Shown here piece after piece: positions 22,483 through 35,580 of a stretch of DNA of 64,000 bases. The notes below the pieces were generated by a model. The model was not told the DNA's origin. It ran no database searches and was given only the letters and a program-made list of their open reading frames with translations. Where the stretch lies: contig CM022667.1 in NCBI GenBank assembly GCA_012295275.1, positions 13,569,416 to 13,633,415 of the forward strand. The letters are read 5' to 3'. The DNA comes from Chrysomallon squamiferum (Eukaryota > Mollusca > Gastropoda > Neomphalida > Peltospiridae). Both the position numbers and the translations under genes were made by a program. Numbering within the stretch: the stretch's first letter is position 1; every line of letters begins with the position of its first letter.

Positions 22483-24681
22483 TTTGTATGAATAAATTTT
22501 AGTGAAGAAAACGACGAAGTGAACAGGTCGTAATAAATATCAATGTTTGAGCTTATCGTAAGTCAAAATCCCCAATCATCGATTTGCAGCTTTAACATTA
22601 AAGGTTGCTACGGTGTATTTAATTTTTAATGCACAACTGAAGGCTTAACATGTTTTACATCTATTTTGTTTTAATCAACAATCGTTAGTTTTTATATATA
22701 TATATTGTCACGAGGCCCACACCATTAAACATCTCTTGGATATTTTATTAATGCTCAGTCTAGGGTAACAAGGTGCTTTAATGGCCACCTAACAAGGGAA
22801 TGTAAAGGCTAAATTAACAACAGTCTATATAATCAATATTTAGCGGTCCACAAGATAAATAAACACAATTCGAGTTAAATATTTAATTACAATATACAGA
22901 TGACTTGATAATAATACAAACATAAGTGATACGAGTAAGGTCAGACGGGGAACCAAGACAAAATAAAAAAATGCACGGAGGACAGATTAAACAATTAAAG
23001 TTTTAGTTATATTAAATGTTCCTAAAGGGTTTAATTGCACATTACCCTATCAAAATAAGAATAGACAATAGCTTACCATACTCGTCCGTAAAGACAATGT
23101 CATTCAAAAACATTTGTTTCCCTGCCTGACTGAGCTGCTTAATTACTGAAACTGAAACTGAAAAAAATTAACGTGCTAATCAGAGCAAGATGTTGTGAAG
23201 AACGTTCATAATTACCAAATGCCAGCGCTTTTACAACAACGCCATGGAGTTGAAAAAATGGCGTCAACAATAAAAAGCGTGGATCTGATTGTAGTTACAA
23301 TTAGTTACGATTCTCGATATATATATGATATACCTCCAGATAATTTCTATCTAATTATATTTATAGATTTTTCATGCAAGGATTTTCCTGAATTATATAA
23401 AGTAAATTATAAGGTAACAGCGAATAATATATTTTTAACCAAATGCAATATATGTAATGTACTCACTTGTAATGTACTGCTCGCGAAAAAAACAAAAGAC
23501 AAACCCCGGCGTTCTTCGTAGGAATCCACGGTTACCGTCGGTTATTGAGCAAATTTGTATTTGATTTTTTAACTTTGTCTTAGTGGCCGAGTGGTATCAT
23601 CATACGTCCTCTATTTATTCAAGCTGAGTATTGTCAGAAACCAATGTGACTTTGCTGCATTGTCAGAGTCCAGTGTGTTGTTGTATACTGTTCTGTATTA
23701 CAACAAACAAATCTGTTAGTGTTGTAAATAAAACTAACAAAATCAGTACCCCGAATCAGTTTACAAATGATAACGACTACGATAATAGTGGTGATGATTA
23801 CAATAACGGTTATCATGATGGTTATGTCGAGGTTCATTAAATTAAAATAGTTGTCTCACAGTAAATTATTCATTTCGTGATCATCATAACCATCATTTCG
23901 CTAACAGTATTTCAGGAAATAAAAATTAAGAACAGGAACGGTTGTAAACAAAAATCACAAGCAATGTTCAACATAATACAGGAAGAAGCTGATTATAGTT
24001 ATGGATATTTGCAAATTTTGAACAATGGACTTTCGTCAAAACACTAATAATATAAAAATTATCAACAGCAACAACATAAAATATCGGAAACGGCAGTATC
24101 AAACAAAATTTTACTGCCCCGGTACTCAAATCTGAACCTAAAATTAATGCTTGTAAAACTGACGAAATACAAAGAATGGCGTGCTTTGTAGGAAGCGATT
24201 ATTACGGTTACTGAGCAACATTTTTTTATGGTTATCTTGATGGCGGTGTGTATCGTCTTCCGCTCACTATTCATTCGTAAATACATAGACACAGATATCT
24301 ATACATACTGTGTTATTTTATCAGTATATTTTTATCAATTAGAAAATATCAACAAAACACATCGGAAATGTCTGATATATTAATTGGCTGTATAATTCCG
24401 TTCTTGTTAAAACTATGTCAAAAACCTGTTCTTAAAGAATTAAAAATATAATGCATGCGCTATTCCGAAACTCTGACTATAAAGTAAACATGAAAGTATA
24501 AAAAAGAAAAAAAAGTTTCACCTCATTTGGGAAGCTTAAAATAACTTTTAATATTTTATATAATTTCTTTTTTTCAGTGTTTTTTCTACAGAGCAGGTTA
24601 TAGCAAAAGATTGAGAAAGCGTCTCATCTGAATTTAGTAACCAAATTTTGATGAATTATTATTATTATTATTATTATTATT

Positions 24682-24720
<39 letters not shown>

Positions 24721-26437
24721 GCTGCTGCTCTTGTCGATGTTTTCTTTTTATGTTTTTGTTATTGTTGTTGTTGTTTATTTGCATCCGTTCAAGTATTTGG
24801 TTTAGAAATCTAATATTGGAACACATTGATTTATTGATTTTGTACACATTTACACCCGTCTCTGAATGGTTAAAAATTAAATTCCCACTGTGAACTTTGA
24901 ATAATAATGACTTGTTCTGTTGTTTATTAAAATACCAGGTACTACAAAAGAAAATTATATTTAGTAAGTATCAAAATTAATAAAATGTTAGTGATGATCA
25001 TCGTTATAATCACCTGTGCTTGTTTCACTTGCTGTCCATTTTGATGATTTTGTTTTAGATGATGTTCATTGTTATGGTGATGTTCCGTTTTGTACTCACA
25101 TTTATTGAAGATCATTAAAAAACAAAAAAACTTAAAATTAAAAAATATACAAATCCTTTGCACTATATAACAGTTTTATTAACAGTTTTCATGTAATTAT
25201 TTCGTTCCTATTGCAGAACACTAAACAAAAACGACAACAACAAACAAAAACGACAACAAACAACAACAACAACAACAACAAAAAAAAATGAAGAACAAAC
25301 AAAAGAAAAAACAAAACAAGGATGGTAAAATAAAAATTCTATTAGAAATGTTCTCAGGAGTTATCAAGTCGATTTTCCGGATAAAAAATGAAACCTGTCT
25401 TCTAATGGGTTCTTTCTTCTACAACAATTACAGAAACAACAACGACCACAAGAACAACCATTGCTACTAATAGTAATAGTAATACTGCTAGTAGTACCTA
25501 TTTAAAGGAAACATCATATTTTCTTATGCAAGAATAAAAGTAAACACGAAAGAAAAATATCCCTTTCTGGATGATTAACAATAACGACGAAAACGTGAAC
25601 AGCCTGCAGATATTCAACTCCAGCAGCGTAAATTCGAGTAAATGTCAGAATCTTCACAGGCTGGAAAACACAACAGCAACGTCAACGACAACAGCAACAA
25701 TAACAAGAAAGCACACTAAACTAAATTAAATTGACATAAATAAAGCAGAACCGACAAACACGAAAAAGGAAATAAGAAAAGAAAAAAACAAACAAAAAAC
25801 AGACAGACAGAGAGAAAAGTAAAACAGAAGAATAATAATTAAAAATAAAACGCCTCAAAAACAAATAAAGCGTGAAATAAAATAAAATAATAGAATCACA
25901 TTTGACGCAACTGACTGCTGTGAGGCCAAATATCGGTTTACATTGATTCATTAATTTTGTATACATTTACACCTCTCTCTGAATGATTAAATGTTGAATT
26001 GCATCTATGACCTTTAAGCACGAATGACTTGTTCTGTTGTTTGTTAAAATATGTATATTTATTACAGGTACCATATAAAGATATTTTGAGTCAGTATAGC
26101 ATTAATAAAAAAGACTAGTCATGATCATTTGTATTGTCACAATGAAGCTGTTCCCATTGCAGTTGTTGCTAGTGTTGTCCCTGATGTTGATGTTGTTTTG
26201 GTCGATGTCATTTGCTATCGTTAGTTATTGAATATTAGTTAGAATCAAATGGATATGAATGTAGTCTTCAAAAATTAAATTAAATTTATTGGAGTGTGAA
26301 GGAAATCCCATTCTTTCAGTTTAATACAACGTTCTTGCTGAATTTAGTTTCTAAAAGTTTTTGTTTTTCTAGATTTGGTTATTAGGAACTCGTATTTGAT
26401 ACTCCATATCAGCCTAAGTTTAATGGAGTTTCATTTG
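22483..26437. other. Intergenic between type 2 gene and C3 (unit C)
   Basis: Inverted counterpart of 48370-51423. It holds the type 2 5' flank, the type 3-like 3' remnant (about 23620-23850, with CAGAAACCAATGTGA), the two diverged ~100-bp motifs (near 23490-23560 and 24170-24220), ATT/TTG runs at 24655-24722, a CAA run near 25255-25280, and the conserved type 1 upstream block (25880-26300). A 108-residue ORF at 23195-23521 is in noncoding homologous DNA, is not preserved in A or B, and is not believed to be a gene. Confidence 0.5.
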
Positions 26438-26454
26438 TTTATATTAAGGTGAAC
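26438..26454 (+). promoter_or_regulatory. TATA-like core promoter block of C3
   Basis: TTTATATTAAGGTGAAC about 50 bases before the start codon of C3, the same block and spacing as in other type 1 genes although the gene body is broken. Confidence 0.38.
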
Positions 26455-26488
26455 GTACAGTTGTAAAGTAGAAAAGATAGCAGCTAAA

Positions 26489-27231
26489 ATGAAAACCTTT
26501 CTTATCAAAGGAATCTGGGTATTGGCTGTCCTCTTGTGTTGTGAAACTGCAGAAAAGTATGTATAAACGTCCTGAGAGAGATTTTCTTGGAATTTTCCCA
26601 TGTTTTATTCTTTTGACGCTACAGTAAATATAAAAATTGGGTAATCTATCAGAGCTATCTCTGGTTTAAAAAGTCACATAAAACTGTATAAAAACAATTG
26701 TCAAACTGGACTTATCAGTTAAAATAATACAGGCCGTCTCACGTTTGTCAGATCTACCAATTTTGTATTATTAAGCTCAATGTTGCAGTTTATATTGGCT
26801 CGTTTATATAGGAAGGTGTGAAATTTTTTATTTTTTTTTATTTCTTTCTGTTGTTTTCATTTTATAATAATAATAATAATAAGAAGAAGAAGAATAATAA
26901 CGGGTGGGTGAATGGATGTATGTACGTACTTATGCATGTATGTATGTATATTTTACTAGATGTTTTATTATTGTAGGTGCAGCCCTCCATCTATCTGGAT
27001 TAGAAATGTAAATTTTAACGATGTCGATGTAAACGATGGGCTCATAACTTCTCTAGCTGGATTTACAAGCGCAGGGTTTTGTGGAAAACGATATGCAGAT
27101 AACTCTGTCTCAAATACAACTACTGCTACCATAAGAGCCGATACTATTACTACTTCTAATAAATAGGTTAGCTCCATCCTTATAAAATGTAATTTTCTAT
27201 ATTGAAAATAATAATAATGATGATCATGATC

Positions 27232-27298
<67 letters not shown>

Positions 27299-27921
27299 TC
27301 CAGTTAGTTGTTTAGAAGCAGGTTATTTATAATGAAGAAATCATTTAAAAAAAATTCTATAACACATGTGAAAGAAAGAAATTAACTGTTTTATTCTCAC
27401 AGGCTCATGTCCAGTAGAAGACGGGTTTGTGTACTTGGACGAACTGCATCTGTGTATGAAGGTTTCTGTTGAAAAGAAAACATTTTCTCAAGCACGTGAC
27501 ACCTGCAGGCAGATAGGTTCAAGATTGATTGTACTGGACTCAGAAGAGAAAAATACGGCTGTTGGTGACTACATCGTTGCATACATAGGTAAATTCGTCT
27601 CCTTAATCATCATCACTATATATTATCGTGGTCAATGATGTTAGCATTATTCTCATCACTATCATAATCGTCATTATTATTATTATTATTATTATTAACA
27701 TAATCATCGTGATCCTCACTAAAATTCTTATTATTTACTAGAAGAAAACTACTAATACTGCTACATCCACCACCAGCCTCATCCCTACCACTGTTACTAT
27801 TGATACTGCTACTACAACTACCGATACAACCACAACCACTGCTACTATTGCTAGTATAACTTTTAGTACTGCTAGTACTACCATACCCGTCTCAATTTTA
27901 TTTATTTATTTGTTTTATTTA

Positions 27922-27962
<41 letters not shown>

Positions 27963-28183
27963 TTAGCTACAGACAACTTTTACATCGGTCTAACAGACGA
28001 GAAGGTTGAAAACACGTTTGTCTGGGAGAATGGTGAAGCGGTAAAGTTCACGAGCTGGAACGAAAATGAACCAAGTGATGGTTCAGAACTGAAGACTGCG
28101 TCATGTTAGTACCAACAGATAAAGTGTGGGGCGACGTGCAATGTTCTCGACGCGAAAAATACATTTGTGAAAAACTTGTGTGA
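26489..28183 (+). pseudogene. Type 1 PAN-CTLD gene C3, deletion plus frameshift
   Basis: Signal exon 26489-26556 (MKTFLIKG; donor AA/GTATGT) is intact. The PAN exon starts normally at 26977 but breaks off after ADNSV near 27110. The following bases match what in B3 is mid-intron 2 (about 47315), so about 400 bp including the second half of the exon and its donor are deleted. Reading through ends at TAG 27164-27166. CGKRYAD also replaces CGIRCAD, losing a cysteine. Exon 3 (27403-27588) is intact. Exon 4 (27967-28183) lacks one base after GATGGTT (about 28083), so it stops early at TAG. Two independent disabling lesions make this a clear pseudogene, inverted partner of B3. Confidence 0.88.
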
Positions 28184-30389
28184 CGGTCACCAGAACAGAC
28201 AAAAATGAAGGAATTTCAAAAAGATATCGATGAAAAAAACAAAAACAAAACAAAAAAACATGCACAAACACAACAAACATAAAAAGAACAATAGGAAAGA
28301 AATAAACACACGCAACATGTAAACGTGCTCATTCATTTCTTGTCTCAGTTTAACACGTAATGCTGTTATTGATCTCAACGTAAAGAAGATTCGATATTTG
28401 TGTTTCTATCGTGTAACAGACATAATATTTCAGAGAAATGCATCAACTAGAGTACAGTTACCACAGAGTAAACGCTGTAACAACACCCGGAGTTATAGTT
28501 TAGTATATTAAGAAACAGTAAAATCTATACCATTATATTACTTACATATTGAGATAGCTTCTCCAGATGTAGTAAAACATTCATATATTCATTTACTGCC
28601 TGTACACTGTGTTCCATCTTCTTGAGACTGGCAGTTTTCCCACGTTGCTTATATTGTTCTTATAATTACCTACAAATTTGAAAGGAACTATCTCAATTAC
28701 CCATTTAGTCTAATAGCCTATTGTGATGTTCCCACTGGGTCTAATAATATTTTAATCCCTGCTGATTTTTTTTTTAGATCAATTGGGAAGACATATATAT
28801 ATATATATATATATATAGACTGTTAATTTGAAGGTTTTTTGAATGATGGAACAGAGTCCCGTGTTAAAACCTGGCTACGCTGTGCACAAAATGATTGCGT
28901 CGGATGTTTTCACTTATTTTTGCGAATTCTCGTCAGACTCAAGCACTAATCAGTTCTGTGATTTTTTTTGCTTGTAAATGACTAAAGTAACAGCAAGTGT
29001 CACACACTGAAAGGTGTATAGAAAGTACCGCCTTAGTGTCCAGTAGTAATCTACAGTTTTAACTAATCAAAATCAATTGCTCATGACATTTCTGTATAAC
29101 CATTTTTTTTCTATTAATTTGTGTCTTTATTAATTCGAAATTATTTTGTTGTTATTGTTGTTATTATTAATAATTATTATTATCATTATCATAATCATTG
29201 TTATTATTATTGAATATACCACCATTTAGTATTGTTGTTGCTGTTGTTATTATTAAACTAATTAGGCAATTTTTACTTCTGTGAAATGTTGTAAGATTAT
29301 TGTACTGTAAACAAATAACACTTCTTACTTAAGAAAAAAACAAAACAAAGCAAACAAGATAACCAAATCTAAGATCTGTCAATATTTATGAATCAGAATA
29401 AAAAAAATATTCTAAAATTCATATCGACATCCATCGAACGAGTCTGTCTGTTGTTTACATTTCAGTGTTTAAAATCAAGGCCGATCGATATAAAATTAGA
29501 TACGGTAGATGATATTTTATTATTATCATTATTTTTCAATTACCCTTGAGAATATGAGTTTCCGTGTTAAATATTTTATTAGTAAATGAACAGAGACAGA
29601 TATTGATTTAAACAACAACTGTTTGCAATGCATTGTACATTGTTTTGGGTTAATATTGTTAAACTGCTTATTGATATTGTACATTTTTTTATTTTAATTT
29701 GAGCTGTACAGAACTCCTGGCATATTTATTGTACGTTTTGAAGTAGTTATGATTTATTTGTGCTTCTTTAAAATTGTTGTATCTCTAATATTATTATGGT
29801 TGTTGTTTTCTTTGTTACTGTTCTATTTGTTTTCTCCAATAAAGTTCGTTTTACGATTAATAGTATGGAAATGTTAAGGATAAATCATGTTTTGTTCTTC
29901 TTCTTCCTAGGTATTACAATATTGATTGAGTCAAGCTCACAAAACATTAAATAAGTTTCATTTTTCCCAGAGGAACAAACCTTGTCGTCTGTGAATATTA
30001 AATAATATTTAGTCACTTTGGATGATTCATTCTCAAAACGTTATTATTTCAGCATGTCACACATCAGTTATTTTTCTGGATCTATTGATTTTTTCCTTTA
30101 AATTTTCTGTCTTCTACTAAACCTTAGCTGCAACGGAATATATAACACGAGGTCATACATCTTTCCTTTGCCTAGTTAAATAAAAAAAAATTAAAAAAAA
30201 TTCTGTCAGATCGAATGTCATCTCGATCAATAATATAACATTTTTATGTCTAAATCCTGAGTTTTGGGAGATGTCTACATTCAAATTAGGAACTTAAATA
30301 TTTATATACGACTACTACTGCATCTGCTTTACAGAAATATTACAACTATTCTACAACTTCAACCAATACCACAAGTGGTAATCGTAAAG

Positions 30390-30484
<95 letters not shown>

Positions 30485-30488
30485 TTAT
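28184..30488. other. Intergenic, repeat-rich (unit C)
   Basis: Holds the type 1 3' flank (28190-28460), (TA)n 28793-28816, and the bases that unit A lacks (28840-28910). Bases 28990-29110 are a second copy of the motif near 17300. Weak CTLD trace on the minus strand near 29940-30000. (TAC)n begins at 30391. No gene is seen. Confidence 0.5.
30391..30484 (+). repeat. (TAC)n microsatellite
   Basis: About 31 near-perfect TAC units. In the reverse orientation, unit A has about 20 units (9064-9126) and unit B about 11 (44046-44078). It sits where intron 3 of the adjacent CTLD relic would have been. Confidence 0.97.
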
Positions 30489-30665
30489 ACCATAGCTGTT
30501 ATTTGTCTGACCTCTGAAAAGATGGAAACAAAATTTGTTTTGGAGAATGGAGAAAACGTCGTTTTTCAAAAATCAGACAACAATGAATCCGATAACTACC
30601 TGGAAGATTGCGCGATATTAATGCCAGCAAGCAAAATGTGGCGTCAAAAACTATTGAGAAACTGA
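30489..30665 (+). pseudogene. Relic of a CTLD terminal exon (unit C)
   Basis: Reads as a degraded exon 4: KFVLENGENV, then ESDNYLEDCAIL and SKMWRQ, stop at 30663-30665. The core IGL motif, both last cysteines and the acceptor are gone. Inverted partner of 43871-44046. Confidence 0.7.
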
Positions 30666-30986
30666 CTTGATATTTGCTGAATAAAGAAAATTAAATAAAT
30701 TATTTTATTTATTTATTTATATATTTGTTTGTTTGTTTTATCGATACATCTGTGCGATTTGAAAATGAGAAATGTAATTTTCATTATCACCAACAGCTAT
30801 CGAGTCATTTCTTGATTTTTATTTTATTTTATTTTATTTTATTTTTTTTTTTATGATACGTTTACTGATTCTGATCACTGAAATATTTTTAAACAATCAA
30901 AATGACAGAAACAACAACAATAATAATATTAAGAAGAAGAAGAAGAACTGCAGCAAGAAAAGCAATAATGGCTATAGTAATTATAA

Positions 30987-31039
<53 letters not shown>

Positions 31040-32075
31040 GATGATTCTTTCCCAGAAGAATTAAAAGAAACTGAAGAACTTAAAAAAAGATATCTATATG
31101 AAAAGAAATAAATAAATAAATAATAATAAATAAATAATTGTATTAAATTTAAACAATCAGTTTAGCTATCACGTTAGCCATAATGACTATTATGATCACG
31201 ACAACGACAGCGATTACAAAAGTTAATGTAAAATAATTGCTATTAGAAAACTCACAACTGCATCTTCTTTAACAGCCATACGAATCAATGAAAAAATGAG
31301 AACCAGTTTTGGTATACACTTGACTCTACAGTCAATTTTGATCAACTGCTCCTACTACTATATTATTAGAACACCTACTACTAACACTACTACAACAATA
31401 AAGATTCTCTTACATGAACTACCACTATTAGTATTACTACTACTACAACTACTACTACTATTACTACTACTAATACTATTACTACTACAATTACAACCAC
31501 TGAACTGCTACAACAACAATTTCTACTGCAATTACCATTACTACGACTGCTGCTACTAGTAGTATTCTTGTTATTTTATAATTAGTGCTGTTACAACAAC
31601 GTCTACTACAGCAATACCAGCAAAATCAACTACTACTACAGCCATCATAACCAATACTACTACTAAAAATACTAACGCTATCAAAGAATCATAACCAGAA
31701 TTACAACTTTTACAGTGAATTTGGTTAATGAAGATAAATTATTGTTCAATTAATGGACTCAAGAAATCACCCTAGTTTTCCGACTGATGACACATTTATG
31801 TGTTAAACATTAACCGCTTTAAGCAGTAACTTCAATAAAAATATCTTCCACCAGTTTCTATGGCTCTTTCATTTATCTAAAATTGATAGCAGCTTAATTT
31901 TAGATGGGATCACCAAGAACTACAATAACAAAAACAACTACTATTTCTACTATTATGATTACTACTATAACTATTACTAGTACTATAAAACTTCTAGTAC
32001 AAATACTTTTACTACGTTGATGAATACTACAACTACTACTACTACTACTAGTACTACTACTACTACTACTACTAC

Positions 32076-32109
<34 letters not shown>

Positions 32110-32506
32110 ATCATCATCATCATCTTTATTATTTTATTACTACTGGTGCTGTACAAGGTCTACTACAGCAACGCCAAGAAAATCAACTACTACTACGACC
32201 ATCATAACCAGTACTACTACTACAAATACTATAGCTATCAAACAGTCATAACAAACTACTATTTTTACAGTAAATATGGTTAATGAAGATAAATTATATA
32301 TATATATATATATAGGTTGCGCTTGATGATAAAAAAAAAAAAATAAAAATGTTAAACAGCCCGTAAAACATTAAAAATTAAATACACTATAGAACATTTG
32401 AACTTGATACAGCTTCAAATCGATCAGTGCTTGGTGACAGTTCTACTTAACTAGCTCAAAGACTGAAGTTTCTTACGACATATTCACTGCAATTTATTTA
32501 GACAAA
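30666..32506. other. Low-complexity DNA and 5' flank of chimeric gene
   Basis: TTTTA runs near 30820-30850, (TA)n 30991-31037, cryptic CTA/TAC triplets 31350-31680 and 32020-32130, then the type 2 5' flank (32360-32506). ORFs here are triplet-repeat artefacts. Confidence 0.55.
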
Positions 32507-32643
32507 ATGCAAAACACTTTCGCCCAGTTTGTGCTGTTGTCAGCTGTCTTCGTGTGTTCTAAAACGGCAGACAGGTATGTGTAAATTTTGTTTATGTTGA
32601 AACAGAATAATTGTGTGGATACATGCATCAGTCACGTGTGTGT

Positions 32644-32690
<47 letters not shown>

Positions 32691-33306
32691 ACGCCTCTTG
32701 ATAGACAGATAGTTAGATAGAGATTACATAGATAGATAGATATGGGAAATGAATGGATGGATGGATAGAAGGATAGATAGATTGTTACACTGATACATAG
32801 ACTGACGTCATCAGTTGAATTATATCTTAGTAAATGTCTATTTAATACAAGTAATGAAAATAGTTTTATTTTACTGTCATTGAAGCTGCATTGAAACAAG
32901 ATGGATTTGGATTGAGAAAGAAAAATATGATTATTTCACTGTAGCTAACGCTACAATTTACGAAGCCACTGACGTCAAGACCATGATGCACTGTGCCGCT
33001 GCCTGCACCAAGAATCCAGCATGTTTTTCGTTTGCCTACAACAACGGAAAATGTCGCCATTATTCTGTGACATTAGAAATTAACTTTTCATCATCTTATT
33101 TATATTTTATTTTACTGTTAACAGAAGTGTTGTTTGAGGTAGGCAAAACGAAGCAAATTATTTTAGATGGTGGTAGTGTAACCAAACTGATTCAAACAAA
33201 AAGCTATTGTTATTACTATGCTTACAATCACAGGTGCAACAAGACAATAATATGGATGAAAAATCCTAATTTTGTAAATGCTGAGATAAACTAGGCTCTC
33301 AAATAA

Positions 33307-33372
<66 letters not shown>

Positions 33373-34537
33373 CACAGGTGCAACACAATAATGACATGGA
33401 TAAAAAATCCTAATTTTGAAAATATTGAGATAACCAAGGCTCTCATATCTTCTGCTGAAAGAATTACATCACGAGGGCATTGTGGGATACGATGCGCAGA
33501 TAACTCGTCCTGTGTTTGGTTTTCGTACAACGTGTATGGAACTTGTCGTCTGCATTATTTGAGATTTATGAATTCGAGCAGCTTTTCAGCTTCACCTGGC
33601 TGGACGCACTTTTACCTGAGTGCAGGTAGAAAATTACAGACACACGCACATACAGACAAATATTTTAAAAAATGTACTTAAAATCATCAAAACACACACA
33701 GACAGTAATAATAATTTAAAAATATATATATTGTAAATATATTTGTAGGATAGAAAAGAAATTTCTAGAACTACTCTTTCAACAGAAATTAATCCATATA
33801 TGACTTTACTATAAGTATTATTCTTAATTCTGAAAACAAATTATAATTTTAAAAACTTTTTAGAAATTATTATCATTTCCTGGCAGGTTCCTGTCCAGTG
33901 GAAGATGGGTTTGTTTATCTGGACAATCTGAATCTATGTTTCAAAGTAGTCAGCGATAAGAAAAATTTTACTGAAGCACGTGACGCCTGCAGTCAGATAG
34001 GTTCAAGACTGATTGTACTGGACACAGAAGAGAAAAACACAGCTGTCGGTGACTACATACAAGCAAACATAGGTAGGAATATATACATACATATAACTAC
34101 CACTGCTCATAGACAGTTAGTTAAAAAATAATTAAAAAGAAAGAAAAAAGAAAAAGAAGAAGAAAAAAACGTCTTCATCAGTACCTACCGTCTTCATCTG
34201 TGTGGTCTAGGTAAAATATGCATTAGCTTTATATTGTTTTCATTGTTGTTTTTGTTTTCATTGTTGTTGTTGTTATTGGTATTGTTATTATTACTATTAT
34301 TTTTATTATTATTCAGACGCAGAGAACTATTTGTACATCGGACTGACTGACTTGGATACAGAAGACGTGTATGTTTGGGAGAACGGAGTTCAGGCAGTGT
34401 TTTTCAGCTGGGGAGTAAATCAACCTAACGTCGGTATTTCTAACGAAGACTGTGTTATGTTATATTTTCGGGTGAACACATGGCATGATTTTGACTGTAC
34501 TGTAAAAGGAAATTTCATTTGTGAGAAATCAATGTGA
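32507..34537 (+). CDS. Chimeric type 2/type 3 PAN-CTLD lectin
   Basis: Exon 1 (32507-32574, MQNTFAQF signal) and the start of the next exon (32886-33074) are type 2 sequence. At about 33074 the type 2 homology stops inside the PAN exon and type 3 DNA follows: PAN exon 33378-33625, CTLD exons 33887-34072 and 34317-34537. The broken exon reads on to TAG at 33292-33294. If it is skipped, exon 1 (phase 2) joins 33378 in frame, giving 723 coding nt, 240 residues. The predicted mature protein has HCGIRC and VWFSYN in the PAN module, then SCPVEDGFVYLD, LYIGLTDLD, a QPN motif (VNQPNV, a galactose-type variant), WHDFDC and FICEKSM, with all six CTLD cysteines. All type 3 exons are open with good splice sites. 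No original type 3 signal exon is visible nearby, so the gene would depend on the type 2 promoter and signal peptide. Confidence 0.7.
33234..33372 (+). repeat. Partial PAN exon duplicate plus (ATT)n inside chimeric gene
   Basis: CACAG followed by GTGCAACAAGACAATAATAT at 33234 repeats the acceptor and first ~70 bases of the true exon at 33378, then ends at AAATAAC and a (ATT)n tract (33308-33372). It contains an in-frame TAG (33292-33294). If used, this decoy exon would terminate translation. Confidence 0.8.
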
Positions 34538-35547
34538 TTTTTCTGTAGTGTCAAAATATATATATCTGATTCTGTTACAAATGAAACTGACAAAATCAGT
34601 TCATTCATTTTATCATTTTACTCTCTAATGAATCAGTAATTTATAAATTCTGACGATAATGCTGATTATTGTGTTAATCCTGATATTCAGATGACGTTGA
34701 TTAAACTATTGTAGTTGCCTGAAACAGAGTTATGCTTTCCTTCATCATGTTTTGCTCGCCTCACTGTCAATAGCATTTCATAAATGAATCATTTAGAGCA
34801 GGAATCGCTGTAGTTCAAAAGCAACAATTAATTAATTAAATTTTAAATAGGTCTCCTCTACTAAAAGCATGTCAACAGAACGAAAGCAAGAAATTTAACT
34901 AAACTGCATGCAAAGCAGTCAGTTACTTCTTGTCAGTCTAAATGTAACCATGTCTTTAGTAGCGAATAATCTGAATTTGTTTCAGTCATTTTATAATTGA
35001 GTAATACATCTAATCAGGGAAAGTTACTCAGAATTGAAATAAATCTAATTAAACTTCTAGTAGGAAATAAGAATTATATAAAATGTATTTCTTAAACAGT
35101 CATCGGAGAACATTTTGGATTTCCGAGTTAAATTCATTTATGTATCGTCAGAGGTAACGAAAAAAAGTGCAACAACAAGAACAATAACAGAAACAAGCAA
35201 AGCCTAAAGAAAATTAAATTAAAATAAATAAAGCAGAATCAACCAACATGAAAATAAATACAAACAAAGAAACAAAAAAAAAAAAAAAAAAAAAAAACCA
35301 ACAATAACAAAGGAAATAAAACAAAAATGTAATAATTAAGAAATAAATCCTTTAAAAAAATAATAATAAAAATATAAATAAACAAATTGTTCAGTGTTTC
35401 TGCTTTACTAAAAGCATGTTAATATAAACAAAGCAAGAAACGTAAGTAAATTCCTTGTAACGTAATAAAATTGACTCATACAAACACCCTCGGTTAAAAG
35501 AAAAGAATCTCACAACAATAATAGTAACAACAACAACAACGAGAACA

Positions 35548-35580
<33 letters not shown>

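Larger units (their letters stand above)
16641..33074 (-). repeat. Unit C: inverted-repeat arm (partner 41609-57690)
   Basis: Read on the minus strand this segment follows 41609-57690 in the same gene order, but it is clearly more diverged than A is from B: two of its genes carry lesions not seen in the partner. The left edge is the N gap. The right edge is a sharp break at about 33074, inside the PAN exon of a type 2 gene, directly after the shared bases GACATT. Confidence 0.88.

Noticed and set aside
23195-23521. 108-residue ORF in unit C
   Set aside because: Homologous DNA in A and B has frame-breaking differences, including a TA-repeat expansion. No recognisable domain or splice structure.
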